Shown: positions 11,300-23,037 of the stretch, in pieces
Layout of the letters: each line of letters opens with the position of its first letter
Position numbering within the stretch: position 1 is the stretch's first letter
Position numbers and translations under genes: made by a program
Assembly: GCA_025526935.1 (NCBI GenBank)
Contig: JAHLKD010000137.1
Span: 30,646-94,645 of the forward strand
Direction: 5' to 3'
Source of the DNA: Cladochytrium replicatum
Lineage: Eukaryota > Chytridiomycota > Chytridiomycetes > Cladochytriales > Cladochytriaceae
DNA length: 64,000 bases
The notes under the pieces: model-generated
The model's input: the letters and a program-made list of their open reading frames with translations, nothing else
What the model was told of the DNA's origin: nothing
The model's database searches: none

Positions 11300-12505
11300 A
11301 ATCCCATTAGTGCTAATTTGCTTCTTCATGGTCAAACCCTGCCTGTCAAGGCTTCATTTCGTTATCAGAGATACTGGATTTGATATTCCACTGACTGTTT
11401 CCCATCGACTTGCTAAAGCGCGTGCAGCTTCTTTTGCTTTGCTTTCTTATTTGTTTTTGTCTTTTATTCCACCTACGCTTGAATTTGTTTATATGCTATG
11501 CTTCCTTCTGTTGCTGTTTGCAAACCAGTTCGGAATTTTATTCACCAAAGTTTGTCTAGACTTTGTTGCCTTTCATTTTCCACTTCAATTGCTGGGTTTT
11601 TGCTGTTTTCAAAACGCCAGCAATTGAAGTTTCCTGACTTTCAGTTCCGGCTTCAATATCTGCAGTTTCAGATGTTTCAGCGTTGGTTGGATGATGATGC
11701 CCCTGATATGGCCCACTCTATGTTGTCATTCTTTCTGCCTCAGGCAAAACATTCTCGTTGTTCTCGTGTTCCTTTCAACAATCCCTTCCTCTTCCCGCAG
11801 CTGCGAATGTTCTGGTTCCCCTACCTTCTTGGTGAAAGTGATCAAGTAGCCTCATCTGCCTATGGTTCTATAGCTGCTAGCTTTGCTCTCCTTGCATCTG
11901 CCCACCCTCATTCGCTAGCAATTGCTCCTCCATGCTTCCTTATTTCTTCAATCTTGAGGCTTCTGCAGTATAGTCTTGGACGTTTGTTTTATCACCTCCG
12001 CAAGCAGTGTTGTCCCTGCTGCGCTGCAACTCTCTCTAGATCTCATGTTTCAGAATGTTTGCAACTTGACCTACTGTTGCCTCCTGTTCCTGTTTTACAG
12101 CTTCCGCTTGATGTTGCAATTGATAGCCTTCGTCTATTTCCCATTGTCAACCCAGCGAATTGTGCACTCTGGTATCTTGTTTTTCGTTGTCTTCATAAGA
12201 TGGCCTCACTGTATTGGTCTGTCATTAGAAGTTTCTCCTCCAGACTCCCTCTTTGGCCCTGCATTTGTGGATCTTTAACGTTTTCTTTTTTCATTATTTA
12301 TTACTCACCTGTTTTTGGCACCTTAGCAGTATCTGACCAGTAGCCACAGGTTTGAGTTTACTGCCTCTCTTTTTCTTTGTTGCTTTTCCTTTCGCTGCGC
12401 TTCCCTATGTGTTGGTCCATGACCATCTTCTAAGGCACTGTGGGTGTTGTTTTTCGTTATGCATTGATGTGCACAATAAATAAATAATATTTTTAAAAGA
12501 AAATA
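11300..12505 (+). mobile_element. 5'-truncated LINE: ORF2 C-terminus and 3' tail
   Basis: The open frame 11498-12343 (281 codons) is Leu/Ser/Phe-rich. It contains CPCCAATLSRSHVSEC (about 12013-12060), a C-x2-C-x7-H-x3-C zinc knuckle of the kind found at the C-terminus of LINE ORF2 after the reverse transcriptase. The 3' UTR ends near 12500 in AATAAATAAATAATATT followed by A-rich sequence. The reverse transcriptase is absent, consistent with 5' truncation during target-primed integration. Confidence 0.65.
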
Positions 12506-13078
12506 ATTTTGTTGCTTCCTCGCCACCAACATCTCCCAACAATATGTCTTCGTTTATTCCTGCTTTTTTGGCTTGGCCGCCTGTTTCCCAACCTCCGACC
12601 TTATTGTAGGAACTGTCATGATGGCCCTGAGGTGTTGGGTCCCCATGTCTCTGTGTGTTTAGGTTTGTGTGCTAGTTTGTCCGCTAGTTTTGATTTAAAC
12701 CCACCTGAGGATTCCCGCTTACCTCTTGACATTGCAATTGGTGTGCTTTCACCACGGCCTTTTTATCCTTCCCCTGCCTTTTCCCGGTAGGTTCTTGTTC
12801 TTCGTGCACTTAACTGTATTTGGTCAAACTGTCTTGGTTATGACCAAGTTTTGTCTCCCACTCCTGATTCTATCTTGTCTGCTTTTGTTGATTTGGATAT
12901 GCCTTAGTGTTATGAAACATTTTTACTTTTCCTATGGTTCACACGGCTCCCCATGTGCTGCCAATTTACCTGTATTTTTACACTTGTATTTGGATTTTGC
13001 ACCAGCGGGTAATATGTATTGGTTGGATTGGTTGGAAAATAAATACATTTTGTGAAGCCCAAAAAAACAAATCTTGCA
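12506..13078 (+). mobile_element. Second 5'-truncated LINE 3' end
   Basis: The frame from 12509 contains CRNCHDGPEVLGPHVSVC, a C-x2-C-x9-H-x4-C knuckle aligning with that of the previous copy. The following tail (12935-13075) matches the minus-strand tail at 1384-1500 and ends in an A-rich stretch. Confidence 0.65.
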
Positions 13079-13250
13079 CCGTGGTAGCTGGTTTTTGTTG
13101 TCTTCATAAGATTTGGCTTCACTGAATAGGTCTGCAATTAGAAGTTTCTCCTACTCGCTTTCCTATGTGCTAGTCCAGAAGGCACTTTGGGTTATTTATT
13201 GTTATGCATTGTATGTGCAAAATAAATAAATAATATTGTTAAAAAAACAA
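13079..13250 (+). mobile_element. Third truncated LINE tail
   Basis: About 170 bp resembling the first copy's 3' UTR (GTTGTCTTCATAAGAT, ATTAGAAGTTTCTCCT). It ends in AATAAATAAATAATATTG and a short A run. Confidence 0.65.
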
Positions 13251-13605
13251 ATTAATGTTTTTGGGTATCTAGTGGCATTTAATAAGCTTCTACTACAGCC
13301 GTGTCATCCTTAGCCTACTTTTTCCTAGTGGGTTCTTGTACTTTGAGCACGAAACCGCATTTGGTCAAACTGTCCATGTTTTGAGCTAGTTTGGTCCCCT
13401 GCCCCTCATTCCATGCTGTCTGCTTTTGCTGATTTGGATATGCCTGAGTGATTGAAACGTTTTACTTTCCTACTGCTCGCACAGCTCCCTGTGTGCTATG
13501 CTGCACACTTTCCCATGTGATGATCCATTACCATCTGGTGCAGCACTTTGGGTGTTGTTTTTTGCTATGCATTATATGTGCAAATGTATTATTCAAAAAG
13601 AAAGA
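13251..13605 (+). mobile_element. Fourth truncated LINE tail
   Basis: Resembles the 3' UTR of the second copy (GGTCAAACTGTC, GCTGATTTGGATATGCC). It ends near ATGTGCAAATGTATTATTC and an A-rich run. All four tails are in the same orientation. Confidence 0.6.
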
Positions 13606-13714
13606 AGGGATCCTCTATGCGGCGACGACGGTCAAAACCTTTCTTTACTGTTCGAACATTCAAATTGCCGTTAAACTTGCGTTTTGCTTTCTGTCCATCC
13701 CCTAAGCATTTTGG

Positions 13715-13860
13715 GTTCACGTTCAAGAAGAATCAAAGGTTGTCCAGCAAGTGGAGAAGAATCAAACGTTGTCCAGCAAGTGGAACGTAAGGCTCAATCA
13801 CGTTCAAGAAGAATCAAAGGTTGTCCAGCAGGTGGAACGTAAGGCTCAATCGGAGGTTGT
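13715..13860. repeat. Tandem repeats with GAAGAATCAAAGGTTGTCCAG core
   Basis: The core occurs three times (about 13729, 13757 and 13811) with variable spacers, followed by a GTGGAACGTAAGGCTCAATC block that occurs twice. No gene is supported. Confidence 0.75.
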
Positions 13861-13876
13861 CTAGATCTCCTCTGAT

Positions 13877-14761
13877 GTGGCTCCGGTTGAGGAGGTTGAG
13901 GTGGTGAAGAGAACAATCAACTTGTTCCAACTAACACATGGGAAGAATCCATTTTACCGAAAGGCAAGAATATCCTCTCAAATAAATGGGTATTTGATTA
14001 TCAGCTTGACGAAAATGGAAACATTATTTGATTCAAAGCGAGATGGGCTGCAAGAGGGTTTTCTCGGATCGAAGGTGAGGACTTAAATGAAGTTTACTCT
14101 CCAGTCACAAAGTCTACTTCTATCCTTATGCTTATCACATTATCAACGATAGTTATGTTGTACATACATCAGATGAAAATTACGAACAATAGTTTCTACC
14201 ACACGGATACACTGATATTTTTTGCAAACAATCCATCAATGTACTCAGGGACTGGTTACGTTATAATGTTCGCTAACACAGCAATTAGCTAGCAATCTAC
14301 TATCCAACAAATCATTATGCTATCTTCATCAGAAGCAGAACTGATTGCACTGATTGAATCTGATCAGAGAAATGGCATGGATTAGTCTAATGTTAGACGC
14401 TTTCAGGATTAAATCACGAAAACCTCTTGTCATGTATAAGGACAAGAAGTCCACTGAGGCAATCGCAACCGATATGACTAACAATTGATGTACCAAACAC
14501 TTGGATACTTGAGAAAAGTTCATTACTCAATGTATCAAAAAAGAAGTTAGTTCAAATCAAGCATGTCTGCACAACAGATATTGTAGCGGATATTTTCACA
14601 AAACCACTTCCATACAAGTTGTTTGTCAAACATCATAATACATTAGGATTAGTCAGTCAATCTTGTCTCAAGATAAAGAAAGACTGAACTAGTAGATCTC
14701 TCATAGTTTCGCTTAACAGCTCAGTCAGCAACATTTAGGTTGTTAAAGGACTGGGAGGGTG
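13877..14761 (+). pseudogene. Decayed Copia-A reverse transcriptase / RNase H remnant
   Basis: A conceptual reading across several frames shows the start of a Ty1/Copia reverse transcriptase (NKWVFDYQLDENGN, then FKARWAARGFSRIEG and YSPVTKS), broken by stops. Further on are RNase H pieces (GTGYVIMFA, LSSSEAEL) around 14250-14345. A purine-rich tract GGACTGGGAGGGTG at 14748-14761 directly precedes the LTR. The middle of pol, including the catalytic palm, is missing, so the copy is dead. Confidence 0.75.
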
Positions 14762-15376
14762 TGTTGGATTATGAATGTTACAGGACTCTATTACTACAGT
14801 CACTTTAACAACCAAACACATAACACACTACTACATAACAGATAGACTGGAGACGTCCAGGAGTTCTCTATGCGGGATGCAGAGAGACCTGTCAGTTATA
14901 ATTGTTCAGGCAAAAACGCTTGTTTACTCGGGAAGAGTGATATGTATTTATGAAGGTGGAAACGCGTACTTACGTGTCTTCTATGTTGTTACCAAATACG
15001 GTAATATTACTTACATTACACGTTGCATCAGTCCAAAGGTATTCTTTGTTCCTCTTTAGGAACATAGAATCCATTGTCTGATTGAAGCACTAGTTAGTAA
15101 TTACAGTAATATTTACTTATTGGGAACAGTAATTTAGTCATCAAGCCATAAAAACAGGAACAAAGAATACCTTTGGACTGATTGAAGCACTAGTTAGTAA
15201 TTAGAGTAATATTTACTTATTGGGAACAGTAATTTAGTCATCAAGCCATACTGCTATATAAGATTATGCAAAGCTGATTGAATGGCGTGTATGAGTCTCA
15301 GGATCGACTCTACTCAATCACGTTCGAACGGAGTATACCCTACTCCTACTCCGCCGATCTACCACAACATTCCACA
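14762..15376 (+). repeat. Copia-A 3' LTR
   Basis: Begins TGTTGGATTATGAATG right after the polypurine tract and ends CATTCCACA, giving TG...CA termini over about 615 bp. A segment of about 110 bp inside is duplicated (TTGAAGCACTAGTTAGTAAT at about 15083 and 15181). Fragments of the same LTR occur at 1736-1830, 2085-2499 and 4560-4765. Confidence 0.8.
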
Positions 15377-16435
15377 AGTATGGGTGGTGTGACATTTTTC
15401 TCAATGTAGGCTATAACGATCGTGTCCAGCCCGTCGAGGATGTGCGCTCAGGCAAAGCGCTATACGGGTCGGTAAAGTAAGTGCGAAAGTGATCAGAAGC
15501 ATGTATCCGGGAACTGTGAACCCAAACCGCACCAGGTTGCATGTCGTAATCAGTGTTGTGTGACGAGATTGGCGAGTACGTGTGGCAGGACCAAGGATCA
15601 GCAACGCAACGACGAATTGTATGAATAGCGCGAATAGGTTCCAGCGAGCAGCCATTGTGAGGGAGATCTAGCTAGGTTGCAATTGACGTGAGAGCGAGGT
15701 TAGAGACTGCAAGTGCACAGGTGCACGCTAAACAATATTATGTATGCAAAGTACGCTAGCTGGAAACTTGATTTGGATGTGATTCGAGCACCTGGTGGGG
15801 TGGTTTTGCAGGGAAGGACTCGTCGCAGTTACCCCCCTTAGGAATGGGGAAGAGTTGAGAAATGTGTTGAGTGATGGTGAGAGCGAAGTGGAGTGGACGT
15901 AGTAATGCAAGGAGTCGATGCGGAGTAAGATAATCGTCAACATAATCATTATAGCTGGGCGTGCTGGTAGATTAGGAATCTCCATGTCTTCACCAGCTGA
16001 TTCGATAGCATGCTGCAGCGAGTCTAAGCAAATCAACGCCTGGTCTCCAAGTTGTTCCCAGTCACCCAGACAACCCAATTCCGGCACAGCTTGTATGTCT
16101 TGTTAATCGTGGAATGATACTTCTTCCATTGATATGAACTGGAGTTCTGAGCGGCAAGTAAGCAAGCGTGAGAAATCTGTAAGCTCACATTCAATAAGTT
16201 TCTGTTCTTTGGTCCTGTAAACACCATGCCTACGGAATCGTCAAAGGGTTTACAGCGCTCTTCCTGTGAGTGTCTCGCCGTCGTCAGTCTGGTTCCAGGT
16301 GCAACAATTGTAACGTTCGACCCAACCTTGGTGAGAAAATCAAGATCAACTAATACAAACTGAGGGTCGTCTTAGCATCTGCTGGAGCTTTCGCGTGCAG
16401 TCAGTTCCCAGGAAGTGAGAAGTCTTCAGCTTGAA
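15377..16435. other. Spacer with two weak minus-strand frames
   Basis: The frame 15401-15655 (minus, 84 codons) starts MAARWNLFALFIQFVVALLI, a signal-anchor-like start, and has a second hydrophobic stretch. Its end abuts the LTR, so it could be the first exon of a gene cut by the insertion. A second frame at 15728-16087 (minus) contains a coding-like segment (PELGCLGDWEQLGDQALICL). Neither is recognised. Confidence 0.3.
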
Positions 16436-16438
16436 CAT

Positions 16439-16499
16439 ATACTTTCAAGGAGTCAGAAGACGAAATATGACGCAACGTCTTCTGACTCCTTGAAAGTAT
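16439..16499. repeat. Perfect inverted repeat in the GMP synthase 3' flank
   Basis: Arms 16439-16462 and 16476-16499 (24 bp) are exact reverse complements with a 13-nt loop; pairing extends 3 bp further with one mismatch. It sits about 75 nt beyond the GMP synthase stop codon, so it could fold in the 3' UTR. Confidence 0.9.
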
Positions 16500-16572
16500 G
16501 TGTCACACACACAAATCTCCACTTCTTGCACGTTACAGATTACATTCATGTCAAAGCAATCTATTAAGCATC

Positions 16573-18655
16573 TCAAACCAACTCGATCGTTGCCGGGGGT
16601 TTAGAGCTAACATCGTACATGACGCGGTTGACCCCCTTGACTTCGTTGATGATCCTGTTCATGATCCGCTTGAGCACATCGTAAGGGAACTCGAAGGCCT
16701 CAGCTGTCATAAAGTCTATCGGAAAGAGCATGAGAATTGAACAAATCTGTTGAATTCCATCCCGTCCTCACCTTTTGTCTGAACGGCCCGCAGCGAAATG
16801 ATCTGGTCATATGTACGCCCGTCACCCATGACGCCCACAGAGCGAACCGGTAGCAATGCGGCATAAGCTAATTCAATCATCCGATTAATTTAAGCTTTAT
16901 TCGACAGACAATCTGCTTGCCCCAACCTTGGGATATTTGGCGGTAAAGACCAGCCTTCTTGATCTCCTCGATGTAGATGTAGTCGGCCAATCGGGCGATG
17001 GCAACCTGCTCCTTTGTGACTTCTCCCAGAACACGAATGGCGATACCGGGTCCAGGGAATGGGTGCCTCCAGATCAGCTCCTCGTCGAGGTTCATGATGG
17101 CACCAAGCTCGCGCACTTCATCTAAAGTCCAATCAAATCAATAAGCCAAGTTCAAAATGTTGGGCTTATGATAGGCCATTACCCTTGAAAAGCTCACGAA
17201 GTGGCTCGATGAGCTTGAGCTTCATGTTTTCGGTGAGACCACCAACGTTCTTCACCCAAGAGAAAAAATTAGCAACATGAAACAGAAGTCAGGCCAAGTA
17301 AAGCATACGTGATGGGTCTTGATAGTCGCAGACGGGCCTTTGAATGAGACCGACTCGATCACATCAGGGTAGAGTGTCCCCTGGAGTAAGAACTCGATCT
17401 TGCCCTTGCCCTCCTGTTCGACTTGAGCCTCAATCTCCGCAGACTTGGAATCGAATACTTCAACAAAAGTGTTTCCGATGATCTTTCGCTTCTTCTCAGG
17501 ATCCTCAACCTATCAAATATTGGGCGTTTGAGCGGCACGCTTTTAAATGTTCTTTGCTATAACCTACGCCTTTGAGACGAGACAGGAAAAGTTCGCTCGC
17601 ATCGGCGACGATCAAGTTGATACCCAGCTTCTCGCCAAGGATCTGCTTCACTTGCTCACACTCGTTGAGACGCATCACGCCGTTGTCGACCAGTACCGCG
17701 TGGAATCTTCATCAAACAAATGAGCACAGCTCAATCTACATAAAAAAGGACAACGCAAACGCACCGGTCTCCAATGGCTTTGGTCATCAAACACGCAGCA
17801 ACAGTACTATCCACGCCTCCACTCACAGCACCAATGACTTGCGCGGTCTCACCGACGATGCCGCGGATCCGTTCGACTTCCTTTTCAATGAACGTAGCCA
17901 TAGTCCACGAGCCTTTCTGCGCACCACAGATGCGAGACACAAAGTTGGAGATGATCGCCGTGCCATGCGTGGTGTGCGTGACTTCGGGGTGGAACTGAAT
18001 ACCCCAGACACGCTCCTGTAGGTTCTCTGCTGCCGCAAACGGGGCAGTGGAGGTCTGGGCCAGTTTCTTGAATCCTGTGGGAAGGGCGGTGAGTTGGTCA
18101 GCGTGGCTCATCCAGACCTACGCAACAATCAATAAAGATCAGAAAGTGATGGGTTTTTTTTGAGAAGGTATGCTTCATTTACGCTAAACTCCTTCGGAAG
18201 GCCTTCGAACAGCACGCTGTCTTCTAGGATGCTGATAATGGCATGACCGTACTCGCGGTGATCCGACGCTTCGACCTTTCCACCTCGCGTGTACGCAAGT
18301 TCTTGCAAGCCGTAGCAGATGCCGAGGACGGGGACACCGAGGTTCCACAATGCAGGATCAACGTGCGGTGCGTCCTTGTCATAGACAGAGTAAGGGCTTC
18401 CCGATAAGATCACACCTAGCACATCATTTGATCAAACAGCTCGTAAGCACCGCAGCGATCACAGGAGCGTCATTACAGACCTTTTGGTTTGAACTTGAGC
18501 TCGGAGAGCTTGATTGTGCATGCAAAGAGCTCGCAATAGATTCCGAGCTCACGGATACGCCGTGCAATCAGATGCGAGAACTGAGAGCCAAAGTCGAGGA
18601 TAAGAATGGTATCGTAGAGGTTAGCGACCTCCGTTTCTGGTGCGTTTGGGGACAT
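16573..18655 (-). CDS. GMP synthase (glutamine-hydrolysing), nine exons
   Basis: Converts XMP to GMP with glutamine and ATP, the last step of guanine nucleotide synthesis. Exons on the minus strand: 18481-18655, 18183-18415, 17765-18117, 17568-17706, 17309-17509, 17183-17249, 16927-17121, 16772-16867 and 16573-16715. All junctions are GT-AG and keep frame, giving 533 residues, close to the family's roughly 525. The class-I glutamine amidotransferase has the nucleophile Cys92 in GICYG and the His179-Pro-Glu181 partner. The ATP-pyrophosphatase P-loop SGGVDST is at 235-241. The C-terminal dimerisation region ends PPATIELV, typical of the enzyme. The first-exon donor is GTCTGT, slightly unusual. 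I chose the ATG at 18655; an in-frame ATG at 18691 would add 12 residues unlike the family. Confidence 0.95.
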
Positions 18656-18839
18656 TTGAAAAAATATGACAGGTTGATTGCACGTGAGCAAGGAAAAAAC
18701 AATTTAATGCTGTCGTCCAAGCTAAGTCATCCAAAAAGATCGTACTCGTACAGTATTCATAGCATCAGATGGAGAAAGAAAGAATTTGATTCATTATCTA
18801 GCTCGGTCCTCCACAAACTCTAGATAAGCGTCATCATCC

Positions 18840-19480
18840 GGTGCTCAAAATTCGAAATTTCAAAGTTGGTCCCATATTTGTTGTACGTCTCTCCGATGAC
18901 TCCTCCATGAAGTATCGAATCCAAAGCAGCTGTGAAGTCAGTAGCATAGAGGTAATGCCGTAAATTTCAGCGGACTGTATGAAAGGTGCTGCATGGAGAA
19001 ATCATGCATTTAGTTGAAACGAAATTAGTGCACCAGTGATTCCAACCAATTCACAGGGTCAGCAGCTGCTTTCGTGGCAGCATATGGATGGGTCGGATGA
19101 AGCGGAGCTGCCTCGTCACAATCAGCCTGTGTCATCAGTTCAGTACTACCATGTGGGGGACAACATCCACATACTTTATCGGACGAAGTTTCGCCCTACA
19201 AATTCGTCGGTCGAGATGTGGATAAACCGCTTCACTCGGTGAACGTGCGAGCGGCCTCGAGCTGTGCATGTGTTCCCCATTTTGCATTACATTGACTTCT
19301 GCAACATCGAACGAAATCGCCGAACGAGTGGTCTGATTGAGTATCCTTCGTGTCACTACGGGATTCTTCCTGGATGATCGTGTCAATCTTCTTCCCTTTG
19401 AGCACACGTACTTGACAAGCCCGCATCGCCCGTCACGAGAACACTCTTGATCGGGCGAGAAGGATCTGCGTTCTCCAGCG
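18840..19480 (-). pseudogene. Decayed NAD-dependent NDP-sugar 4,6-dehydratase
   Basis: Reading 19480 to 18840 on the minus strand and switching frames recovers pieces of an extended short-chain dehydrogenase in the right order. They are the Rossmann start KSVLVTGDAGL (near 19440), LEAARTF-VKRFIHISTDE (about 19250-19200), the catalytic-helix region SSDPYAATKAAAD (about 19100-19060), and a clean 40-codon stretch (about 18960-18841) with YLYATDFTAALDSILHG and IGETYN-GTNFEIS. The last piece is characteristic of dTDP/UDP-glucose 4,6-dehydratases. Stops, shifts and a missing middle make it non-functional. It lies between GMP synthase and RSPH10B. Confidence 0.6.
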
Positions 19481-19717
19481 GCGTTCCGATGACCTCGTGT
19501 CCTCCGTTAATGCTTTTCTCTGAGGCTCACACATGTGGATTTACAAACAAGCTCGGATATATTCTTCTGTTTAATTTTAAAAAAAAATTTGATGAAAGAC
19601 CTAGCGCGAAAATCCTTCCCGTTTCTTGCGTGATCTTCACCACCGAGAGCAGTTTGCACACCAGGCACCGCACCCACATACCCTGACTGACGAAACTGGC
19701 GCAGCACGCGTTTGATT

Positions 19718-22700
19718 ATGGCGGTCGAGCTCTCATCCATTATTGTCGACACCTATGAGGGCGACACAGAGGACGAAAAGTTCCACGGAGCAGGTTTATT
19801 GCTCTTCAAATCTGGGAACGCGTATACAGGGATGTTTGCGAACGGCTTCATGGAGGGATCAGGGGTATACAAATGGGCCGACGGGGTAACCTACATAGGA
19901 GAATTCAAGAAGAACAGGATGACTGGAAGTGGAGAATATCAATGGTACTTGAGGAAAAAGAATGGAGAATCTTTTCCGCTATTCGTAAAATCAACCATCT
20001 TTGATCGAAATAGGACGAATGGCTGCTCATACCAAGGAAATGTTCGCAACGGATTTCGACACGGGCGCGGGTTTTGCGAATCTACTCCTATGGGCTCAAC
20101 ATATGACGGAGAATGGAGCGATGGGAAGCAGTGCGGGAAGGTGATTTCGGCACTTCTACTGTCACAAAAAATCTGATTATACTTTTAGGGGACTATGACA
20201 TATCGTGAAGGAGCACATCACCGCTACGAAGGTACGACGATCGTCAAAAATATTTATTCAGTCATTTAAGCTGAAGACAATTCCCATCCACCGTTAGGAT
20301 CATGGCTGGACGGAAAGAAACATGGACAAGGTGTCATGTGCTACGCCTCTGGGAATGAATATTCTGGAGATTGGAAAGAAAACGTTAAGGAAGGCTGGGG
20401 CAGAATGTTCTGGAGGGACCGTCATGAGGAGTACGAAGGCGAATGGAAGGTGTGTGAATCTGATCTGATCGGCGAATTGCCATGCACACACAGTTTGATG
20501 AATAAACTAATCCGGACATAGGAGGGCCAACCAAACGGAAGAGGGGTATACATCTGGCGCACGGCATCCACGGTTCGCCATCGTCATCCGATGCACAACC
20601 GATACGACGGTACGTTTTCTTCCCTTAGTTTCAGAAGCAGAAAATCACCGCGGTTCAACTGCAAGGAACATGGCTAGACGGGAAGCGTTCAGGGTTTGGT
20701 GTTTTCGAGTATGCTACAGGTGCACGATATGAAGGGGAGTGGGTAAACAACATTAAGGTATTTCATTCAGGATTAAAGGACAACTAATTTGCTGAAAGGC
20801 TGCTCCAGCACGGTCCAGGTATCTATGTCACAGAGCATGGTAGACGATACAACGGGTTGTTCCAAAACGACCGAATGGTCGTCGAGTTTGAAAAGTATCG
20901 GAACGGTCAGTCACTGCAAGCTTAAAATCCTGAAACCTGTTTTTATATCTTCCGTACCAGATGCGCCCTTTGTGTTCGCAGTAAGTGACATGCTTCCTAA
21001 GGACTTTGATCAAATTGTAGAAGAACAACTGATAAACATCAACCACGCCATCATGCGTTACACCAGTACGCTCAAAGTACCATCTGTATGAAGGTTTCAT
21101 TGCTTACCCTCTCTCCAGGCGAGCTGCGGAACATCTACGAAACTTATAGCAAATACAATCATCTGCCCGCACAACATCCTTCACACAGCATGATGACTCG
21201 TTTGGAGCTGTGGAAGCTGATCAAAGATTGCCAGCTTCAGAAACGAAATATCACACTCGGTTTGTTGAAATATGATCGTTTCCTGCTCTCCTTTTGACGA
21301 TCACACAACCTACAGCGCAGATGGATCGAGCTTATGCCGTAACATTCCAGGCCGACGACGTGTTCAAGTGCAAATACGACGTAAGTCATGAAACGGTCGA
21401 GCCTGTAAAAATACTTTCTTTATCAACCGCAAAGTATCCCCACTTGGCAACGGAGCGCTTCATTCTCTACGACTTTCTCGAAGCCCTAGTGCGGATCTCC
21501 CACCTGCTCAATAAGGGGCGAGAGAACCTCTCGATCTATGAGAAATCCGTCGCGGCGGAGTTTTCACATCTATTAAAGCACGACATTGTTCCTAAGGCAC
21601 GCGGCGGTGGTGGTGGCCCATCCGCGACAGCAGCACAAAGTGGACCCCTGTACACCAAGTGGAGATCTGAAAGTACGATCGAATCTGTTGAAGCGGAGCT
21701 CAAGGACGTAAGTTGGAGCTGCCGAGACATCTTCATATTTACGCACATTTGTATATGTTTCAGGAGATGGAGCATGAATACTTTGGAGCATTAAACTCGA
21801 TGTATGGAGATCTGTGTTGCCCAGGACTTAGATCGCTCGCGGGCTCGGTGGGCGATCAAACAATGACCCTTCGGGACGTGATCCAAAAACTCATGGTAGC
21901 GATAAAATAAATAGGTTCAGCAGTGGACTGAAAAATTGCGATATTGCTGCCAGGAATACGAGGTGATCGACGCCGAAGAAAAGGGTCCGCTGACCGTCAA
22001 GACGTTGATCAACATATTCAGTGCTGACCTTCCGGCCGTGCAAGTCGATGAGGACTACAACCTTGATTATGAGGTTGTACAAAACACCCCACAAACAAGG
22101 GAACTTTAGCCCATATTTCAACGATTTCTTTTCAGATCGTATCGTACGAGTTGTTTGAGTATCTTTTCGAATGCTTCCGTATCTCGAAGCAGGACCTAAT
22201 CGCCAAGGTCGCCGCGGCCATCGAAGAACATCGCGAGAGATCGTTATCGATCTCCACTCAACGCATCAACTCCAGCCATGACGAATTAAACTCAGAGCCG
22301 CAGCAGCGTCATGTATCGAGCAACACGAACGAAAGTAGCGCAGACTTTAACAATTCATCCGGTTCCTCGGGCAGCGTCGACGCCCACGTTATCCAAACGG
22401 CTGCCGATGCTTCCAACATCCCTCGGAATGGAGAAGATCCCGCTCGTTTGTCTTCTTTGCACGAAAACGGGACACAATGGGTTGAGTTGGTGGTGGAAGC
22501 TACGGGGGTAAGTCTCTCCCAGAAAAGTGAATTCAAAATGACGAGATATCTGAGCTCCCAACCAGATCTCTGCACCTTCAGCAGAAAAGAGCACACAAAA
22601 CGAATCCGGGCAATCCGAAAGGACAAACAACAACGAATCGGATCTGTTGACCGAGCTCCACCCAGTTGCTTCCAGCGCATCCCTGCAAAGCCGAAACACG

Positions 22701-22853
22701 ACCGATGCGCCGGTCAGCGAACCGATTCCCCATGTCGGACCGCTGCCTCTGACGCCCACGCACCAGAAACAACAGCTCAAGGAGTGCGCTCGGGCTTTCT
22801 TCAACCGCATACTGGACAAGCACGCCCAGTGGAAGGACAGGAATCTAAAGTGA
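19718..22853 (+). CDS. Radial spoke head 10 homologue B (RSPH10B), MORN repeats, 14 exons
   Basis: A flagellar axoneme protein of the radial spokes. Exons: 19718-20140, 20189-20231, 20298-20449, 20522-20609, 20666-20757, 20809-20905, 20961-21076, 21124-21259, 21316-21380, 21435-21707, 21764-21895, 21954-22073, 22136-22507 and 22566-22853. This gives about 798 residues. Roughly the first 310 residues hold about ten MORN repeats (YxGxWxxGxxxGxG), such as YEGSWLDGKKHGQGV and YEGEWVNNIKHGPGI. The C-terminal half has the conserved LTRLELWKLIKDC-like block (MMTRLELWKLIKDCQL) and a helical end FFNRILDKHAQWKDRN. The exon 7/8 junction is the weakest: frame is kept only with a GAG acceptor at 21123, or a nearby alternative. 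A BLAST-style alignment to animal RSPH10B would settle it. Confidence 0.88.
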
Positions 22854-23037
22854 GGGAACCCGAGCAGATGACAATCCAAAGTGCAAGAAAACCACATTTG
22901 TCCTATATAAAAAAAACATAGGAGTCTATAAACTTACGTGGCAGAGATTGATAGTATAGTGAAGTGCGCTGCTGCAAAAAAGGTACAGAATATGGACCCA
23001 TCGTTCGCATCGTTTATTACTATGTGTGTGTGACAAA
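22854..23037. other. Convergent 3' flank of RSPH10B and eL6
   Basis: Only 184 bp separate the two stop codons of these convergent genes, so their 3' UTRs must be short or overlap. Confidence 0.6.

Noticed and set aside
15401-15655. Complete small secreted protein gene
   Set aside because: Hydrophobic start is suggestive but the frame has no recognisable family and abuts the LTR; kept only as a remark.
22355-22897. Minus-strand 180-codon frame opposite RSPH10B
   Set aside because: Antisense to exons 13-14 and spans a plausible plus-strand intron.
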